Under the pieces are notes generated by a model. That model saw nothing but the letters and a program-made list of their open reading frames with translations, was not told where the DNA came from and made no database searches. Shown here piece after piece: positions 29,568-39,238 of a stretch of DNA of 42,000 nucleotides. The position numbers were made by a program, and so were the translations under genes. The first letter of the stretch is position 1. The number at the start of each line of letters is the position of its first letter. Source of the DNA: DASPXY01 sp038227745 (GTDB lineage: Bacteria; Planctomycetota; Planctomycetia; Gemmatales; Gemmataceae); the NCBI GenBank assembly GCA_038227745.1, contig JBBRPS010000005.1:1-42000 (forward strand). Direction: 5' to 3'.

Positions 29568-32500
29568 CTACCTGGCCGGGGATCGCTTCGATCTCGCCCG
29601 TGCCTCCAGTCGCCGCAGCGTGGCGGCGGCTTCGTCGGTGACCCGCACCCCCGGGGCACCGCGCGAAAGCTCCTGAAGCACGCCCTGCGCCTCGTGACTG
29701 GCCAGCGCCTCCAGCACCTGCACGGCGCGCACGACTTGCAACGTCCCGGGCGGCAGGATGGCGGGGTTCAGCTTCTTTTGCAAGTCCTCCAGCCGGCGCC
29801 GCGCCTCCAGGGGCGGGTTGGCGGCGAGGGCCTTACGCAGCGCCGGGCCCACCACCTCCCCCAGCCGGCCGAGCTCTTCCGCCGCTCGCTCGCGCTGTTT
29901 GAAGTTGTCGCTGCCGAGGTCGTTGAGCCAGCGGGCGACCTGCTTGCCGTCGGGAACAGGCGCCGGCGGCAGACGCTTCTGCACCAGCGCGAGCGCTTGC
30001 GCGGGGACCGCGGTCAGCAGTTCGATCGCGTGCCGGCCGTTCGCGGCGTTCGGGCTGGCCAACTCGCCCCAGGCGGCATCCAGCTCGGCCGCGGTGAGCG
30101 GCGCCCTGGGCCTCTCACCGGGGACCAGCCGCGTCAGGTCCCAGACCAGAATGGTGTGGTCCCTGGCCACCGTCGCGACACAGCGGCCGTCGCCCGACAC
30201 GACCAGGCCGTCGATGTCGCCGCGGTGTCCCTGGCGACGGGCAATCTCGCCGCCGGTCGCGACCTCCCAGACCTGGATGAGACCGTGGACCGCCGTGACC
30301 AGCAGTCGGCCGTCCGGCGTGAACACCGGCGGGGCAGTCATGGGGCCTTCGGCGGCGCCCAGGGTCCGCACCACGTCGCCGGTGGCGGCGTCCATCAGGC
30401 ACATCATGCAGTCCGAGCGCGTGATGGCGAGCAGCCGGCTGTCGGGCGAAAACGCGATGTTGGGGAAGACGAACTTCTTGCCGTCGAGAATCGGGGCCAG
30501 CCGTTTGCCGCTTGCAACGTCCCAGAAGTAAACGGCCCCGTCCTTGAAACCGCCCACGATAGTGTCGGCGTCATCCGGCACTTCAGCCCCCGCGAGCAGC
30601 AGCCGGCCGTGGGGTGAGAAGAGCGGCGGGAAGTCGCCGTGGCTGCCGGAGCCACCGGATTTGGTCTGATAGCGGTGGCCGATCCGCTCCTGGTATCCGG
30701 GAAGCGCATGGAGGGCCTTGCCGGTCGCCAGATCTGCCAGCCGCAGCACCTTTGCCTTGCGGTCCGCGACGGCGACCACGCGCGCGCCGGGGTCGAGGGT
30801 GGTGAGCAGGTCGCCCTGCCATTTGCCGAGCTGTTTGCCCGTAGCCGGGTCCCAAACGCACGCTTCCGCATGCCACCCGACTACCGATGCCAGCCGTTTG
30901 CCGTCGGCCGAGATCACCAGCCAGCTAACTCCTGCGTGCGGCATCGAGCGGATTTCCTTGGCGGTGTTCACGTCCCACAGGCGGATGTGCTTGTCGCCGC
31001 CCGCTGAGGCTAACGTCCTGCCGTCGGGTGCGAAGGTCAGGGGGCCGGCGCCGCCCTGGTGCGCCAGCCAGCGGCGCACCTCTTTGCCGGTGGCAGCATC
31101 GGCAAGCACGAGCGAACCGCCTTCGGCCCAGGCGACGAGCCGGCCGTCGGGCGAGACGGCGACACGGTGGCCGGGCCGCCCCAGCGGACAGAGGTCCTTG
31201 CCGGTCGTGGTGTCAAGCACCCATAGGGAATAGACACTGACCGAGCCCTGCACTGCCATCGCCTTGCCGCCGTTCAGAAAAGCGATCGGGCCGCGTGTGT
31301 CGGGATAGCTGTGGATTTTCTTGCCGGTGCGCCAGTCCCAGCGGATCAGGCCGCCCGGCCCCTGGGACAGCACCGATTCGCCGTCTGGCATGAGCGTGAC
31401 GTCGAGACTGCCGTATTCGACGTTGTCGCGCGGGTCGGGCTTCCACCGCCGGACTTCCTTGGCGGTCGCGATTTCCCAAACGCGCAGGGTCGAGTTCCCG
31501 CTGCCGGTGATTAGGAACTTGCCGTTGCTGGTGAACACGACGTCTCGTACGTGCGGCGCCGGTACTTGCCAGCGGCGCAGCTCCTTGCCGGTGGCCACAT
31601 CGTGCAGGCGAAGCGTCTGCTTTTGGTTGGCGAAGTCGGACTCGACGGTGGCCAGGTTCTTGCCGTCCGCAGACAGCCAGCTCGCGACCGAGAAGTTGAC
31701 TCCTAAACCACCGCGTGCGCCTGGGGGCGGTTCCGGGCGATACTTCCATTCCGAAAGCGCTTTGCCCGTCGCGAGATCCAGGCGCCGGATCATTGGCGAC
31801 CAGTCGCCGCCGTCGGACTGGACGACCGCCAGGATTTTGCCGTCGGGCGACAGAACGCCGGCGTAAGCGAACCCGCCGAGTTGTTTGCTGACCTTGCCAG
31901 AGTCGATGTCGAGCAGGCAAAGCATGCGGTCCTTGTGGAAGAAAAGCGATTTGGCATCGGGCGTGAAGGAGAAGAAGCCGCTGCGGGAGTCGCCGACAGG
32001 TCGGCGGTAGATTTCGCGGCCGGTCTGCACGTCCCAGAGGCTGAGGCTGCGATCGTCGCTGACGGACGCCAGCAGCTTGCCGTCGGGGGAAGCGGCGGCG
32101 GCGCGGACATAGGCGCCGTGCTGAAGGCGCGTGGTGCCGATGCGGAAGAGCGCCCCCGGCGGCAGCGCATCGCCCAATCGATCAACGCGTGCTTCCGGCT
32201 TGCCGGTTAGCGTCTCCGGCTTGTCGTTTGGCGCCGCCTGCTTACCGTCTGGCGGCGCCGGATCGACGGCCGCCGGCCGCGACAGCGCCGCCGCCCCGAC
32301 GGCCATGATGCCGATGCCGAGCACGAGGACGAGCGCCAGCGTCCGCCGAATCAAGCCGGCCCCGTGCACGATCTCCGTCGCAAGCCGCGCCGCCTCGGCC
32401 GGCACCTCCGCGGCAAACACCGATGACCCGCGCACAAACGCCAGGGCCGCCTTTACCGTCGCGCTGGCAAGCGTGGCCGGCAGTGTCGCCGTCGCCAGTC

Positions 32501-33140
32501 CGCGCGCCGCCTCGACCGCGGTGAGAGCGATCGACAGCGTGAGCCCGCGCCGGACCAGCCGGGCATGCAGCCGCGTGCGTCCCCGCTCCAGCCGACCCTT
32601 GACCGCGCCCGGCGTCCAGCCGAGCCGACGGGCGGCCTCCTCCTGGCTCAGCCCCTCCAGGCAGCAGAGCGCGATCGGCAGCCGGTACGACTCCGGCAGG
32701 CGCTGCATTTCCTCCTCGAAAGCGTCGATCAACTCGCGGCCGCTGAGCCGGTCCAGCGGCTCAGGTCGCGGGTCGGGGCACGTTGCGACATCGACGGCAG
32801 ACGCCACCGCACGGCGGCGACCGCGCTCGGCCCGCGTCTTGAGGGACACGCGATACGCCACGCCGTAAAGCCAGGCCGCCACCGCCGCGGGCCGGCGGAT
32901 CGAGCCGGCCTGGCAGGCCAGCGCCATGAAGGTGGCCTGGAAGCAGTCCTCGGCCGCGTGCGCTTCGCCGAGCAGCCGCCGGCACAAGCGCAGCACCATC
33001 GGTCCGTGTCGGCGGACGAGCGCGGCGAACGCGGCCTCGTCGCGCCGCGCCGTGAAGCTGCCGAGCAGCTCGGCGTCCGAATCCTGCGGCGCCAGCAGGC
33101 GGTACACTTGGTCGAGGAGGGATGTTTGCAGGACAGGCAT
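29568..33140 (-). CDS. ECF sigma factor fused through a membrane segment to WD40 repeats
   Basis: 1190 residues. Residues of about 28-110 are sigma region 2 (AAEDCFQATFMALACQAGSI, AAWLYGVAYRVSLKTRAERG). Residues of about 145-200 are region 4 (LPESYRLPIALCCLEGLSQEEAARRLGWTPGAVKGRLERGRTRL). A single hydrophobic segment (about 266-286) follows. The rest is a chain of WD40-type beta-propeller repeats (motifs such as SPDGKLLASVSDDRSLSLWDVQTG and FAPDGRTLASAGGDKHIRLWDV). The last ~200 residues are helical with an RERAAEELGRLG motif like HEAT repeats. This layout is known from planctomycetes (ECF01-Gob type). The sigma part lies in the cytoplasm and the propeller probably outside; release by proteolysis is a plausible but unshown activation route. 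SD GAGGA precedes the ATG. Confidence 0.92.
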   Translation of the reverse strand: MPVLQTSLLDQVYRLLAPQDSDAELLGSFTARRDEAAFAALVRRHGPMVLRLCRRLLGEAHAAEDCFQATFMALACQAGSIRRPAAVAAWLYGVAYRVSLKTRAERGRRRAVASAVDVATCPDPRPEPLDRLSGRELIDAFEEEMQRLPESYRLPIALCCLEGLSQEEAARRLGWTPGAVKGRLERGRTRLHARLVRRGLTLSIALTAVEAARGLATATLPATLASATVKAALAFVRGSSVFAAEVPAEAARLATEIVHGAGLIRRTLALVLVLGIGIMAVGAAALSRPAAVDPAPPDGKQAAPNDKPETLTGKPEARVDRLGDALPPGALFRIGTTRLQHGAYVRAAAASPDGKLLASVSDDRSLSLWDVQTGREIYRRPVGDSRSGFFSFTPDAKSLFFHKDRMLCLLDIDSGKVSKQLGGFAYAGVLSPDGKILAVVQSDGGDWSPMIRRLDLATGKALSEWKYRPEPPPGARGGLGVNFSVASWLSADGKNLATVESDFANQKQTLRLHDVATGKELRRWQVPAPHVRDVVFTSNGKFLITGSGNSTLRVWEIATAKEVRRWKPDPRDNVEYGSLDVTLMPDGESVLSQGPGGLIRWDWRTGKKIHSYPDTRGPIAFLNGGKAMAVQGSVSVYSLWVLDTTTGKDLCPLGRPGHRVAVSPDGRLVAWAEGGSLVLADAATGKEVRRWLAHQGGAGPLTFAPDGRTLASAGGDKHIRLWDVNTAKEIRSMPHAGVSWLVISADGKRLASVVGWHAEACVWDPATGKQLGKWQGDLLTTLDPGARVVAVADRKAKVLRLADLATGKALHALPGYQERIGHRYQTKSGGSGSHGDFPPLFSPHGRLLLAGAEVPDDADTIVGGFKDGAVYFWDVASGKRLAPILDGKKFVFPNIAFSPDSRLLAITRSDCMMCLMDAATGDVVRTLGAAEGPMTAPPVFTPDGRLLVTAVHGLIQVWEVATGGEIARRQGHRGDIDGLVVSGDGRCVATVARDHTILVWDLTRLVPGERPRAPLTAAELDAAWGELASPNAANGRHAIELLTAVPAQALALVQKRLPPAPVPDGKQVARWLNDLGSDNFKQRERAAEELGRLGEVVGPALRKALAANPPLEARRRLEDLQKKLNPAILPPGTLQVVRAVQVLEALASHEAQGVLQELSRGAPGVRVTDEAAATLRRLEARARSKRSPAR

Positions 33141-33552
33141 CGGATGGTCCTCGGAGCGCGGGAGCGGGCGGGATCTCTGTCAGAGTAGTTCCCGCGAGCC
33201 CGCCGACGGCACGCCGATTTTGCGGCGACTGCCCATGATACCATGCGGTGCGTGTCGTCGGGCGCGTTTTCCTTGGGATGAAGAACGTGTCGCGACTGAT
33301 GGACTTCTACCGAGGGGAGGCAACCGACACCGAGGTCCGGCGGCTCGCCAGGCGTGCCTGGCCGAGCAGGTACAGCTCACCGCCGACATGGCGTTCCGCG
33401 CCGCCCGTGGCCTGATCGACCTGCTGGTCCAGGCCACGCTCGCCCTCAGCGGGTGTACACCCACCACGGTCAGTGGAGGCGACGCCGTGACCACGCGACG
33501 CACGGAAGCCAAGAAGCAGAGGATGCCGCCCCTTCGCCGAGCAGCTGTGCCC

Positions 33553-33593
33553 CCAACGATTTGCGCCCAACGATTTGCGCCCAACGATTTGGC
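33553..33593. repeat. Three tandem copies of a 14-bp unit
   Basis: The unit cccaacgatttgcg is repeated twice exactly, and a third copy diverges in its last bases. It is non-coding and of unknown role. Confidence 0.85.
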
Positions 33594-33851
33594 CTACTCT
33601 CTCCTCTCTCCTCACAGTCCCTGTCGCAGGAGCGTTGCGCGCGTCGGTCACATCGACCGTGGTAGCCGCCAGCCCTTGCAGTCCAGCGACACTTGCGGGT
33701 CCTTCCGTCATAGCTCGACCATCTGACGGCAGGTGGTTTGCCTCGCTGGGAAGTCATCCACAGCGGATGCCAGGCGCGGCCCTTGCTTCGATCCCTCTAC
33801 GCTTTCGCCACCCTCGACCCGCGAACGCACACCCCTGATATTACCTCGACA

Positions 33852-33907
33852 ACACAAGCCCGCCGCGCCAGTGAGGAAACCTCCTCGCTGGCGCGGCGGG
33901 CTTGTGT
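33852..33907. repeat. Long hairpin with 20-bp perfect arms downstream of the metalloprotease gene
   Basis: acacaagcccgccgcgccag (33852-33871) pairs exactly with 33888-33907; the loop holds a further gagg/cctc pairing. It begins 38 bp past the metalloprotease stop codon and may serve as its terminator, although no T-run is present. The 'caagccc' core resembles the dispersed palindromes. Confidence 0.75.
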
Positions 33908-33944
33908 GGCGGACTTCCTCGTGGGGTTCACCAGAGGCCCGCGC

Positions 33945-36758
33945 TCACGGCTCGTTGAGCTGCAGTGAGGCGTTCAGCACCCGGCCGACGCGCTCGCGGC
34001 ACTCTTCCAGGTGCGCCCGCGTCGTCTCGTCGAGCTGCCCATTCTTGCCGTTCAGCACGACCTGGATCCGGCCCTGGACCTCGCGCAGGTGCATCCGCGC
34101 CAGGCTGCGCGCGTCGGGCGGCGCCGTGCCGCCGCCGGAGCCGCCGAAGAAGATGATGAACCCGCCGGAGCTCGGCCGCTTGCCGAGCACCAGGTTCGAC
34201 AGCTCCTTGAGGTGCTGCCGTTGCAGGTTACGGCGGATCACCGACGACCGCACCGCCTTCTTCGCGTCCGCCGCCCCCTTCACCGGGAACTCGCCCCAGA
34301 TGCCCTCCGTCAACGAGCGGAAGACCTCGGCGATTTGCAGCGGTTGCTCGTCGGCGTCGGTCTTGGCCGCGTTGTTCTGGATGCGCGTCAGCACCGACGG
34401 GCTGAACACGTGGTCGAGCACCACGCGCTGGATGCGCAGGATGCGGCCGTGCAGCGGGTAATCGACCGAGCTGCCGAAGCCCGCGTCGTTGCCCCAGTGC
34501 GACCAGCGGTCCGCCGCCAGCCGGCGCAGCACCTGCGGCGGGAAGTGGAAATACTTGTCGTTCAGGATGTGCTCCTGCAGGAACTCCAGCGCCTGCCGCT
34601 GCCGCGCCGCCTTGACCGGCACCAGCGGGTCGCGGCCCTTCGGGTCGTCGCGGTGGTCGCGGTGCGCGTACTCGCCGCCCACGAAACTCGCCACCAGGTA
34701 CGCCCCGTTGCCGTACTGCCCCAGCAGCAGGTCGAATGCCTGCCGCACCCGCTGGTAACCCTCGCCCTTGTCCACCACCTTGTCGCCCAGGGTCTTCATC
34801 AGCTCCTCGGCGATCACGATCCGGTCCATCGCGAACTTCATCGGGTCGGCGCCCAGGTCCCAGACGTTGATCAGCGGGTCCGACGTGCCGTACATGTCCT
34901 CATCGGTGCCGTAGTCGTGGCCCGCCAGCGCGCCGTTCTTCGCCAGCTCCTGCAGCTTCGACACCTCGCCGTCCGTGCCGCCGTCCAGCGGTTTGTAGGC
35001 GTACTCGATCGCCCAGTAGTCGTACGGCCCGATCGTGGTGGTGAAGTAGTCGCCCTGCTTGACGCCCTTGGGCGCCAGGTTCACGGGCAGGTAGTCCATC
35101 ACCGAGCCGGACAGGCCCTTCTGGCGCGTGATCTTCGTGTCGTGCAGCTGTTCGTTCTTGAGCATCGTACTCGCCTTGAAGTTGTGGCGCAGGCCAAGCG
35201 TGTGGCCGACCTCGTGCATCACCACCATTTTGATCGCCTGGCCGACCAGGTCCTCGGGCACGGCGTCGCCGCCCTTGGCCTGGCCGTCGCCGCGCGCCGC
35301 CAGGGCGATCGACGCCAGGCCCAGCTCGTAGCGCAGACACGGCCCGCACTGGCAGAGGCCCTGCCGGATCGCCCAGAGGCGCGACCGCGCGTCGTTGAGG
35401 CCCGGTTCCTGGCCCTTGCCCCCGGCGCCCTCGGCCCGCGCGTCCCAGCCCAGGGCGCCCTGGCGGATTGGCAGCCCCGACAGGCCCCAGCCCTGGCGGA
35501 TGGCGCGGATGGGGCTGGCCTGCTGCGACAGCGCCGAGCCTTGCCCGAACAGCTTCGCCTCCTGCTTCCAGTAGCGGATCATGTCGGCGTCGAAGATGAT
35601 GTCGGCGTCGAGGATCTCGCCGGTGAGCGGGTTGGCGCGCGACGGTCCCATCGCAAAGCCCTGGCCGGTCGTGATCCAGCGGAAGGTGTTGTAGTTCATG
35701 TCCTCGGGGTCGAAGTCCTCGTTCTCCTGCTGGCGGACCTCGATGGCGTCGCGGAAGCCGACCTTCTCGAACGCCTTGTTCCACTCCAGGATGCCGTCGC
35801 GGACGAACGGGCGGTACTCGTACGGCACCGACTTCTCGATCCAGAAGACGATCTTTTTCTTCGGCACCGACAGCTTGTTCTTGTTCTTCACGTCCGTGTC
35901 GGCGCGCTCCAGCCGCCAGCGGTTGACGTAGCGCAGAAAGCTCGTGTCCTTGTTGTCGGAGGTGAAGTCCTTGACGACGCTGAGGAAGTAGCCGACGCGG
36001 TCGTCGGCGACGCGCGGCTGGAAGCCGCTGTCGGGCAGTTCGACCAGGCCGTAGTGGAGCACGATCGTGCTGCCGCGCGAGTCGATGACGCTGTCGTCGC
36101 CGCCGAAGAAGGAGCGGCCGCTGCCGGCGAAGGTGGCCGCCACCTGGATCTCGACGTTGCGCGGGAAGGCCTTGATCTTGCCCCAGGTACTGCGGTTGCG
36201 GTCGAACGACCCCAGGCCGACCTGGGCGAAGTCGCTCATGAAGATGTCGGCCAGGTCGATGAGGATGCCCTGCCGGCCGGGGTGGATACTGCGGATCTCC
36301 AGGGCCAGCAGCACCGAGTCGGTGTAGGTCGTCTCGACGGCCCGCGCGACCGGCGAGCCGGCCCGTGCCTGGAAGTGGACGTTGCGGCGGATGAGGTGCA
36401 GCCGGGTCGCACTGACCTTCTTGAACACCAGCACCCACTGCTCTTCAAAATTCAGCGTCATGCCGCCCATGCCCATGCCGCGCGCGATGGCGATCGGGCA
36501 CAGGAAGGGGTGGTTGAGCTGGGTCGGCTTGATCTCGGCGTAGAGATGGTCGTCCTTGTGGAACAGCTTGAACAGGCCGTCGTACTCCTTGGCCCCCTTG
36601 ACGAGCTTGTCGAAGTCGGGGAACTTCTTCTCGGGCAGGTCGGGCAGCTGCGGGCCCTTGGAGCCGCCCTGGACCGGCGTCTGGCCAAGGCCGGGACGGC
36701 CGGCCCAGCCCGTCATCAGCGCCAGCGCGGCGCAGCTCACGAGCAGCAAACGTCTCAT
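33945..36758 (-). CDS. Secreted EcxA-like zinc-dependent metalloprotease (DUF5117-type)
   Basis: 937 residues from the ATG at 36758 (GGAGA upstream). An N-terminal signal peptide (RLLLVSCAALALMTGWAG) predicts export. The zinc-binding active site is HEVGHTLGLRHNF near residue 515, of the metzincin type. The preceding region (DTSFLRYVNRWRLERAD, KKKIVFWIEKSVPYEYRPFV, ILEWNKAFEKVGF, DADIIFDADMIRYW) and the following SVMDYLPVNLAP match the large DUF5117/DUF4953 metalloproteases abundant in planctomycetes and Bacteroidetes. Between residues of about 400 and 480 lies a Gly/Arg-rich insertion with repeated AIRQG motifs (PIRAIRQGWG, LPIRQGALG, WAIRQGLCQCG), unlike the rest. It presumably degrades extracytoplasmic protein; the substrate is unknown. 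Confidence 0.88.
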   Translation of the reverse strand: MRRLLLVSCAALALMTGWAGRPGLGQTPVQGGSKGPQLPDLPEKKFPDFDKLVKGAKEYDGLFKLFHKDDHLYAEIKPTQLNHPFLCPIAIARGMGMGGMTLNFEEQWVLVFKKVSATRLHLIRRNVHFQARAGSPVARAVETTYTDSVLLALEIRSIHPGRQGILIDLADIFMSDFAQVGLGSFDRNRSTWGKIKAFPRNVEIQVAATFAGSGRSFFGGDDSVIDSRGSTIVLHYGLVELPDSGFQPRVADDRVGYFLSVVKDFTSDNKDTSFLRYVNRWRLERADTDVKNKNKLSVPKKKIVFWIEKSVPYEYRPFVRDGILEWNKAFEKVGFRDAIEVRQQENEDFDPEDMNYNTFRWITTGQGFAMGPSRANPLTGEILDADIIFDADMIRYWKQEAKLFGQGSALSQQASPIRAIRQGWGLSGLPIRQGALGWDARAEGAGGKGQEPGLNDARSRLWAIRQGLCQCGPCLRYELGLASIALAARGDGQAKGGDAVPEDLVGQAIKMVVMHEVGHTLGLRHNFKASTMLKNEQLHDTKITRQKGLSGSVMDYLPVNLAPKGVKQGDYFTTTIGPYDYWAIEYAYKPLDGGTDGEVSKLQELAKNGALAGHDYGTDEDMYGTSDPLINVWDLGADPMKFAMDRIVIAEELMKTLGDKVVDKGEGYQRVRQAFDLLLGQYGNGAYLVASFVGGEYAHRDHRDDPKGRDPLVPVKAARQRQALEFLQEHILNDKYFHFPPQVLRRLAADRWSHWGNDAGFGSSVDYPLHGRILRIQRVVLDHVFSPSVLTRIQNNAAKTDADEQPLQIAEVFRSLTEGIWGEFPVKGAADAKKAVRSSVIRRNLQRQHLKELSNLVLGKRPSSGGFIIFFGGSGGGTAPPDARSLARMHLREVQGRIQVVLNGKNGQLDETTRAHLEECRERVGRVLNASLQLNEP

Positions 36759-36845
36759 CGCTAAATCTCCACAAGGTGCTGGGGGGTGAAAGTGCTGTGT
36801 CCGAACAACGGGCGTCGGCGGTCACCACGGGCAGACAGGTCATAG

Positions 36846-36873
36846 ATTCTACCAGCCCCCCTCCCCGCCACAA
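36846..36873 (-). promoter_or_regulatory. Possible promoter of the metalloprotease gene
   Basis: On the minus strand TTGTGG (36873-36868) is 16 bp from TAGAAT (36851-36846), about 90 bp before the start codon. The -10 box is good and the -35 box weak. Confidence 0.35.
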
Positions 36874-37065
36874 TACGCATTCGCAAGGTGGGAGGGCTGT
36901 GAGAGATGCGCCGATTTTGACGGCACGCCGGTCCGCCGCTGAGGTCACGTAGGACTTCTCCAGATTAACGGCGGCGGCGCGGCGGCACAAGGAGATTTCG
37001 GGAAGGCGGGCGGCGAAATCTGCACGAGCGGCCGTCCCTGGCTTGCCCGGGATGTCCGACGGTCA

Positions 37066-37200
37066 CCCCGACACCGGAGGCCGGCGCTCGCTCACCACCC
37101 AGACCGGGCGCTGCCGGCCCGCCTCCTCGTCGGCGAAGCGCAGCGTGCCGGGGCCGGGCAACACGTGCAGCAGCGGGTCGGACAGCGGCAGCGCCCTGGG
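37066..37200 (-). pseudogene. Possible 3' remnant of an unidentified gene
   Basis: A minus-strand frame of about 44 codons (RALPLSDPLLHVLPGPGTL and RFADEEAGRQRPVWVVSERR, ending PPVSG and TGA) has almost only G or C in third positions, as real genes do here. No start or continuation is seen upstream. Family unknown. Confidence 0.3.
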
Positions 37201-37372
37201 GTCTCGGAGGGGATCCGGGGAGGAGGATTGTGCTCCGCCGACCGAACCCGTAGGCACGCCAATTGCAACGCTCGTTGGGAGCGTCCCCTGTGCGCTCCGG
37301 GTCGGCAGCGAGCAGGTTCGGACCGCCGCCTCCTGCTTGCTGCCGGAGAAAGGCGGCGTGCAGAAACCGGAA

Positions 37373-37400
37373 ATGACGGCCCCCTCCCGCTTGCTACAAT
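37373..37400 (+). promoter_or_regulatory. Probable promoter of the hybrid histidine kinase gene
   Basis: ATGACG (37373-37378) is 16 bp from TACAAT (37395-37400), 71 bp before the start codon. Confidence 0.45.
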
Positions 37401-37471
37401 AGGGGAGTGGGGGTAGGGTTGGCCCCCGCGATACTCCGATGGACCGGCACGGCCGGGCGAAGGAAGGCGCT

Positions 37472-39034
37472 ATGCGAGCAGTCAGTCAGGTGCAGCGTCC
37501 CGAATCCCCCCGGGACAGGAACGATTCGCAGTTCCGCCGCTTGCTGGAGGTGCTGCCGGCGGCGGCGTACACCTGTGACGCCGAAGGGCTTATCACGGAT
37601 TTCAACCAGCGTGCGGTGGAACTTTGGGGGCGGGAACCGAAGCGGAATGACCCGGTGGACCGCTACTGAGGGTCGTTCAAGCTCTTTACGATTGGTGGTT
37701 CACCAATCGCGCACGACTGCTGCTGGATGGCCCTGGCACTCCAGGAAAACAAAGGACACAACGAGCAGGAAATCACGGTCGAACGCCCGGACGGGAGCCG
37801 CCGTACTGCCCTGGCCCATGCCAACCCCCTTTACGACACGTCCGGCAGGGTTGTCGGGGCGGTGAACATCCTCGTGGACATCACCGACCGCAAGCGCACC
37901 GAAGAAGCCGTGCGGGAAGCCGACCGCCGCAAGAGCGAGTTCCTGGCCACGCTCGCTCACGAGCTGCGCAACCCGCTGGCCCCGCTCCGCAACGGCCTGC
38001 AAATCTTCCGACTGGCGAGCCACGATGGGGCGGCGGTGGAACAGGCCCGCGCCATGATGGAGCGGCAGCTCGGGCACATGGTCCGCCTGATCGACGACCT
38101 GCTCGACCTGTCCCGCATCACCAACGGCAAGGTCGAGCTCCGCAAGGCCCGCATGGACCTGACGGAGGCGGTGCGCGACGCGGTGGAGACCTCCCGGCCG
38201 CTCATCGAGGCGTCGGGCCACGAGTTGACGGTGACGCTGCCCCCCCGGCCCGTCCCGGTAGACGCCGACCGGACCCGGCTGGCCCAGGTGTTCGCCAACC
38301 TGCTCAACAACAGTGCCAGGTACACCGAGCGGGGCGGCCACATCCGGCTGACGGTCGAGCGGCACGGCAGCGACGCCGTCATCAAGGTCAAGGACGACGG
38401 CGTCGGCATCCCCGCCGACATGCTGCCCAGGATCTTCGACACCTTCATCCAGGCGAATCGCTCGCTGGAGCGGGCGCAGGGCGGGCTGGGTATTGGGCTG
38501 AGTTTGGTGCGCGGGCTGCTCGAGATGCACGAGGGTCGGGTCGAGGCCCACAGCGACGGCCCCGGCAGAGGGAGCGAGTTCACCGTGCGTCTGCCCGTCG
38601 CCCTGTCGCCCGTCCGAAGGCCGCAGGAGGCCGGCGAAGGCGACCGTGCCCGCCAATGCTCCGGCCGCCGGATCCTGGTCGTGGACGACAACGAGGATTC
38701 GGCCGTCAGCCTGGCCCTGATGTTGAAGATTATGGGCCACGACACCCGGACGGCAAAGGACGGTCTGGAGGCTGTGGAAATGGCAGCGACGTTCCGGCCG
38801 GACGTGGTGCTGCTGGACATCGGGCTGCCCAGGTTGGACGGGTATGACGCCTGCCGCCGGATTCGGGAACAGCCGGGGGGGGAACACATGGTCCTCATCG
38901 CCCAGACCGGGTGGGGACAGGAAGAGGACAGGTGCCGGTCGAAGGAAGCGGGGTTTAATTTCCACCTGGTGAAGCCGGTGGACCCCGCCGCCCTGGAGAA
39001 GCTATTGGCCGGGCTGTTACTGACCCCTGCTTGA
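37472..39034 (+). CDS. PAS-hybrid histidine kinase with one in-frame TGA codon (candidate selenocysteine or nonsense mutation)
   Basis: Read from the ATG at 37472 (AGGAAGG upstream), the frame is open to 39034 except for one TGA at 37667-37669, giving 520 residues if read through. Residues 1 to about 145 are a PAS/PAC domain (RRLLEVLPAAAYTCDAEGLI, then VGAVNILVDITDRKRTEEA). The TGA falls in DRY-x-GSFKLF, where PAS relatives known to me have Cys. Then come the HisKA H-box FLATLAHELRNPLAPLRNG, HATPase boxes (NLLNNSARYTERG, DDGVGIPADMLPRIFDTF, LGIGLSLVRGLLEMHEG) and a receiver domain (ILVVDDNEDS, phospho-acceptor Asp in VVLLDIGLPRLDGYDA, Lys in HLVKPVDP). No other lesion is present in over 450 codons. 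Restart at the ATG at 37727 would lack a ribosome site. Either a recent nonsense mutation or recoding; see the hairpin entry. Confidence 0.8.
37667..37709 (+). promoter_or_regulatory. SECIS-like hairpin following the in-frame TGA
   Basis: After TGA (37667-37669), arms cgattggtg (37689-37697) and caccaatcg (37701-37709) form a 9-bp stem with the 3-base loop GTT. The loop begins after 28 bases. From memory, bacterial SECIS elements have a short apical loop with G in its first two positions, an upper stem of several pairs and a UGA-to-loop distance of roughly 16-37 bases; this fits. Chance pairing is possible. Confidence 0.4.
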
Positions 39035-39238
39035 CCTTGGCGGTATCGCGAGTCTGTCTCCCTGTCTCCCTGCCTCTCTTCTCCCCGCGTCTTGAGAGGC
39101 ACGGGCAGCAAGGAAGGTTGGCGCGCCGCCGGGCTGGCCCGGCGGGGTCTGTGGGGGTGTCGCTGCGCGACGGGCCGCCGGCTCGTTCCTTCGTTCCTCT
39201 GCCTCTGAAGGAAGGCAGCGCCGCGCGGCAGCCCCTTC

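Larger units (their letters stand above)
33141..33944. other. 804-bp intergenic region upstream of the sigma-WD40 gene
   Basis: No convincing gene. The plus-strand stretch near 33350-33530 has gene-like codon bias (CLAEQVQLTADMAFRAARGL) but no start, stop context or recognised family, so it may be gene debris. A tandem repeat and a long hairpin occupy the distal part. Confidence 0.45.
36759..37471. other. Divergent intergenic region between metalloprotease and histidine kinase genes
   Basis: 713 bp. It holds the two candidate promoters and one gene-like fragment at about 37066-37200. Nothing else was recognised. Confidence 0.5.

Noticed and set aside
34011..36764. 917-codon plus-strand frame opposite the metalloprotease
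   Set aside because: Shadow frame. The minus strand encodes a signal peptide and HEVGHTLGLRHNF; the plus frame lacks any motif.
37043..37416. Plus-strand short frames upstream of the histidine kinase
   Set aside because: Ser/Arg/Pro-rich shadow composition; only the opposite strand at about 37066-37200 looks coding, and it is a fragment.
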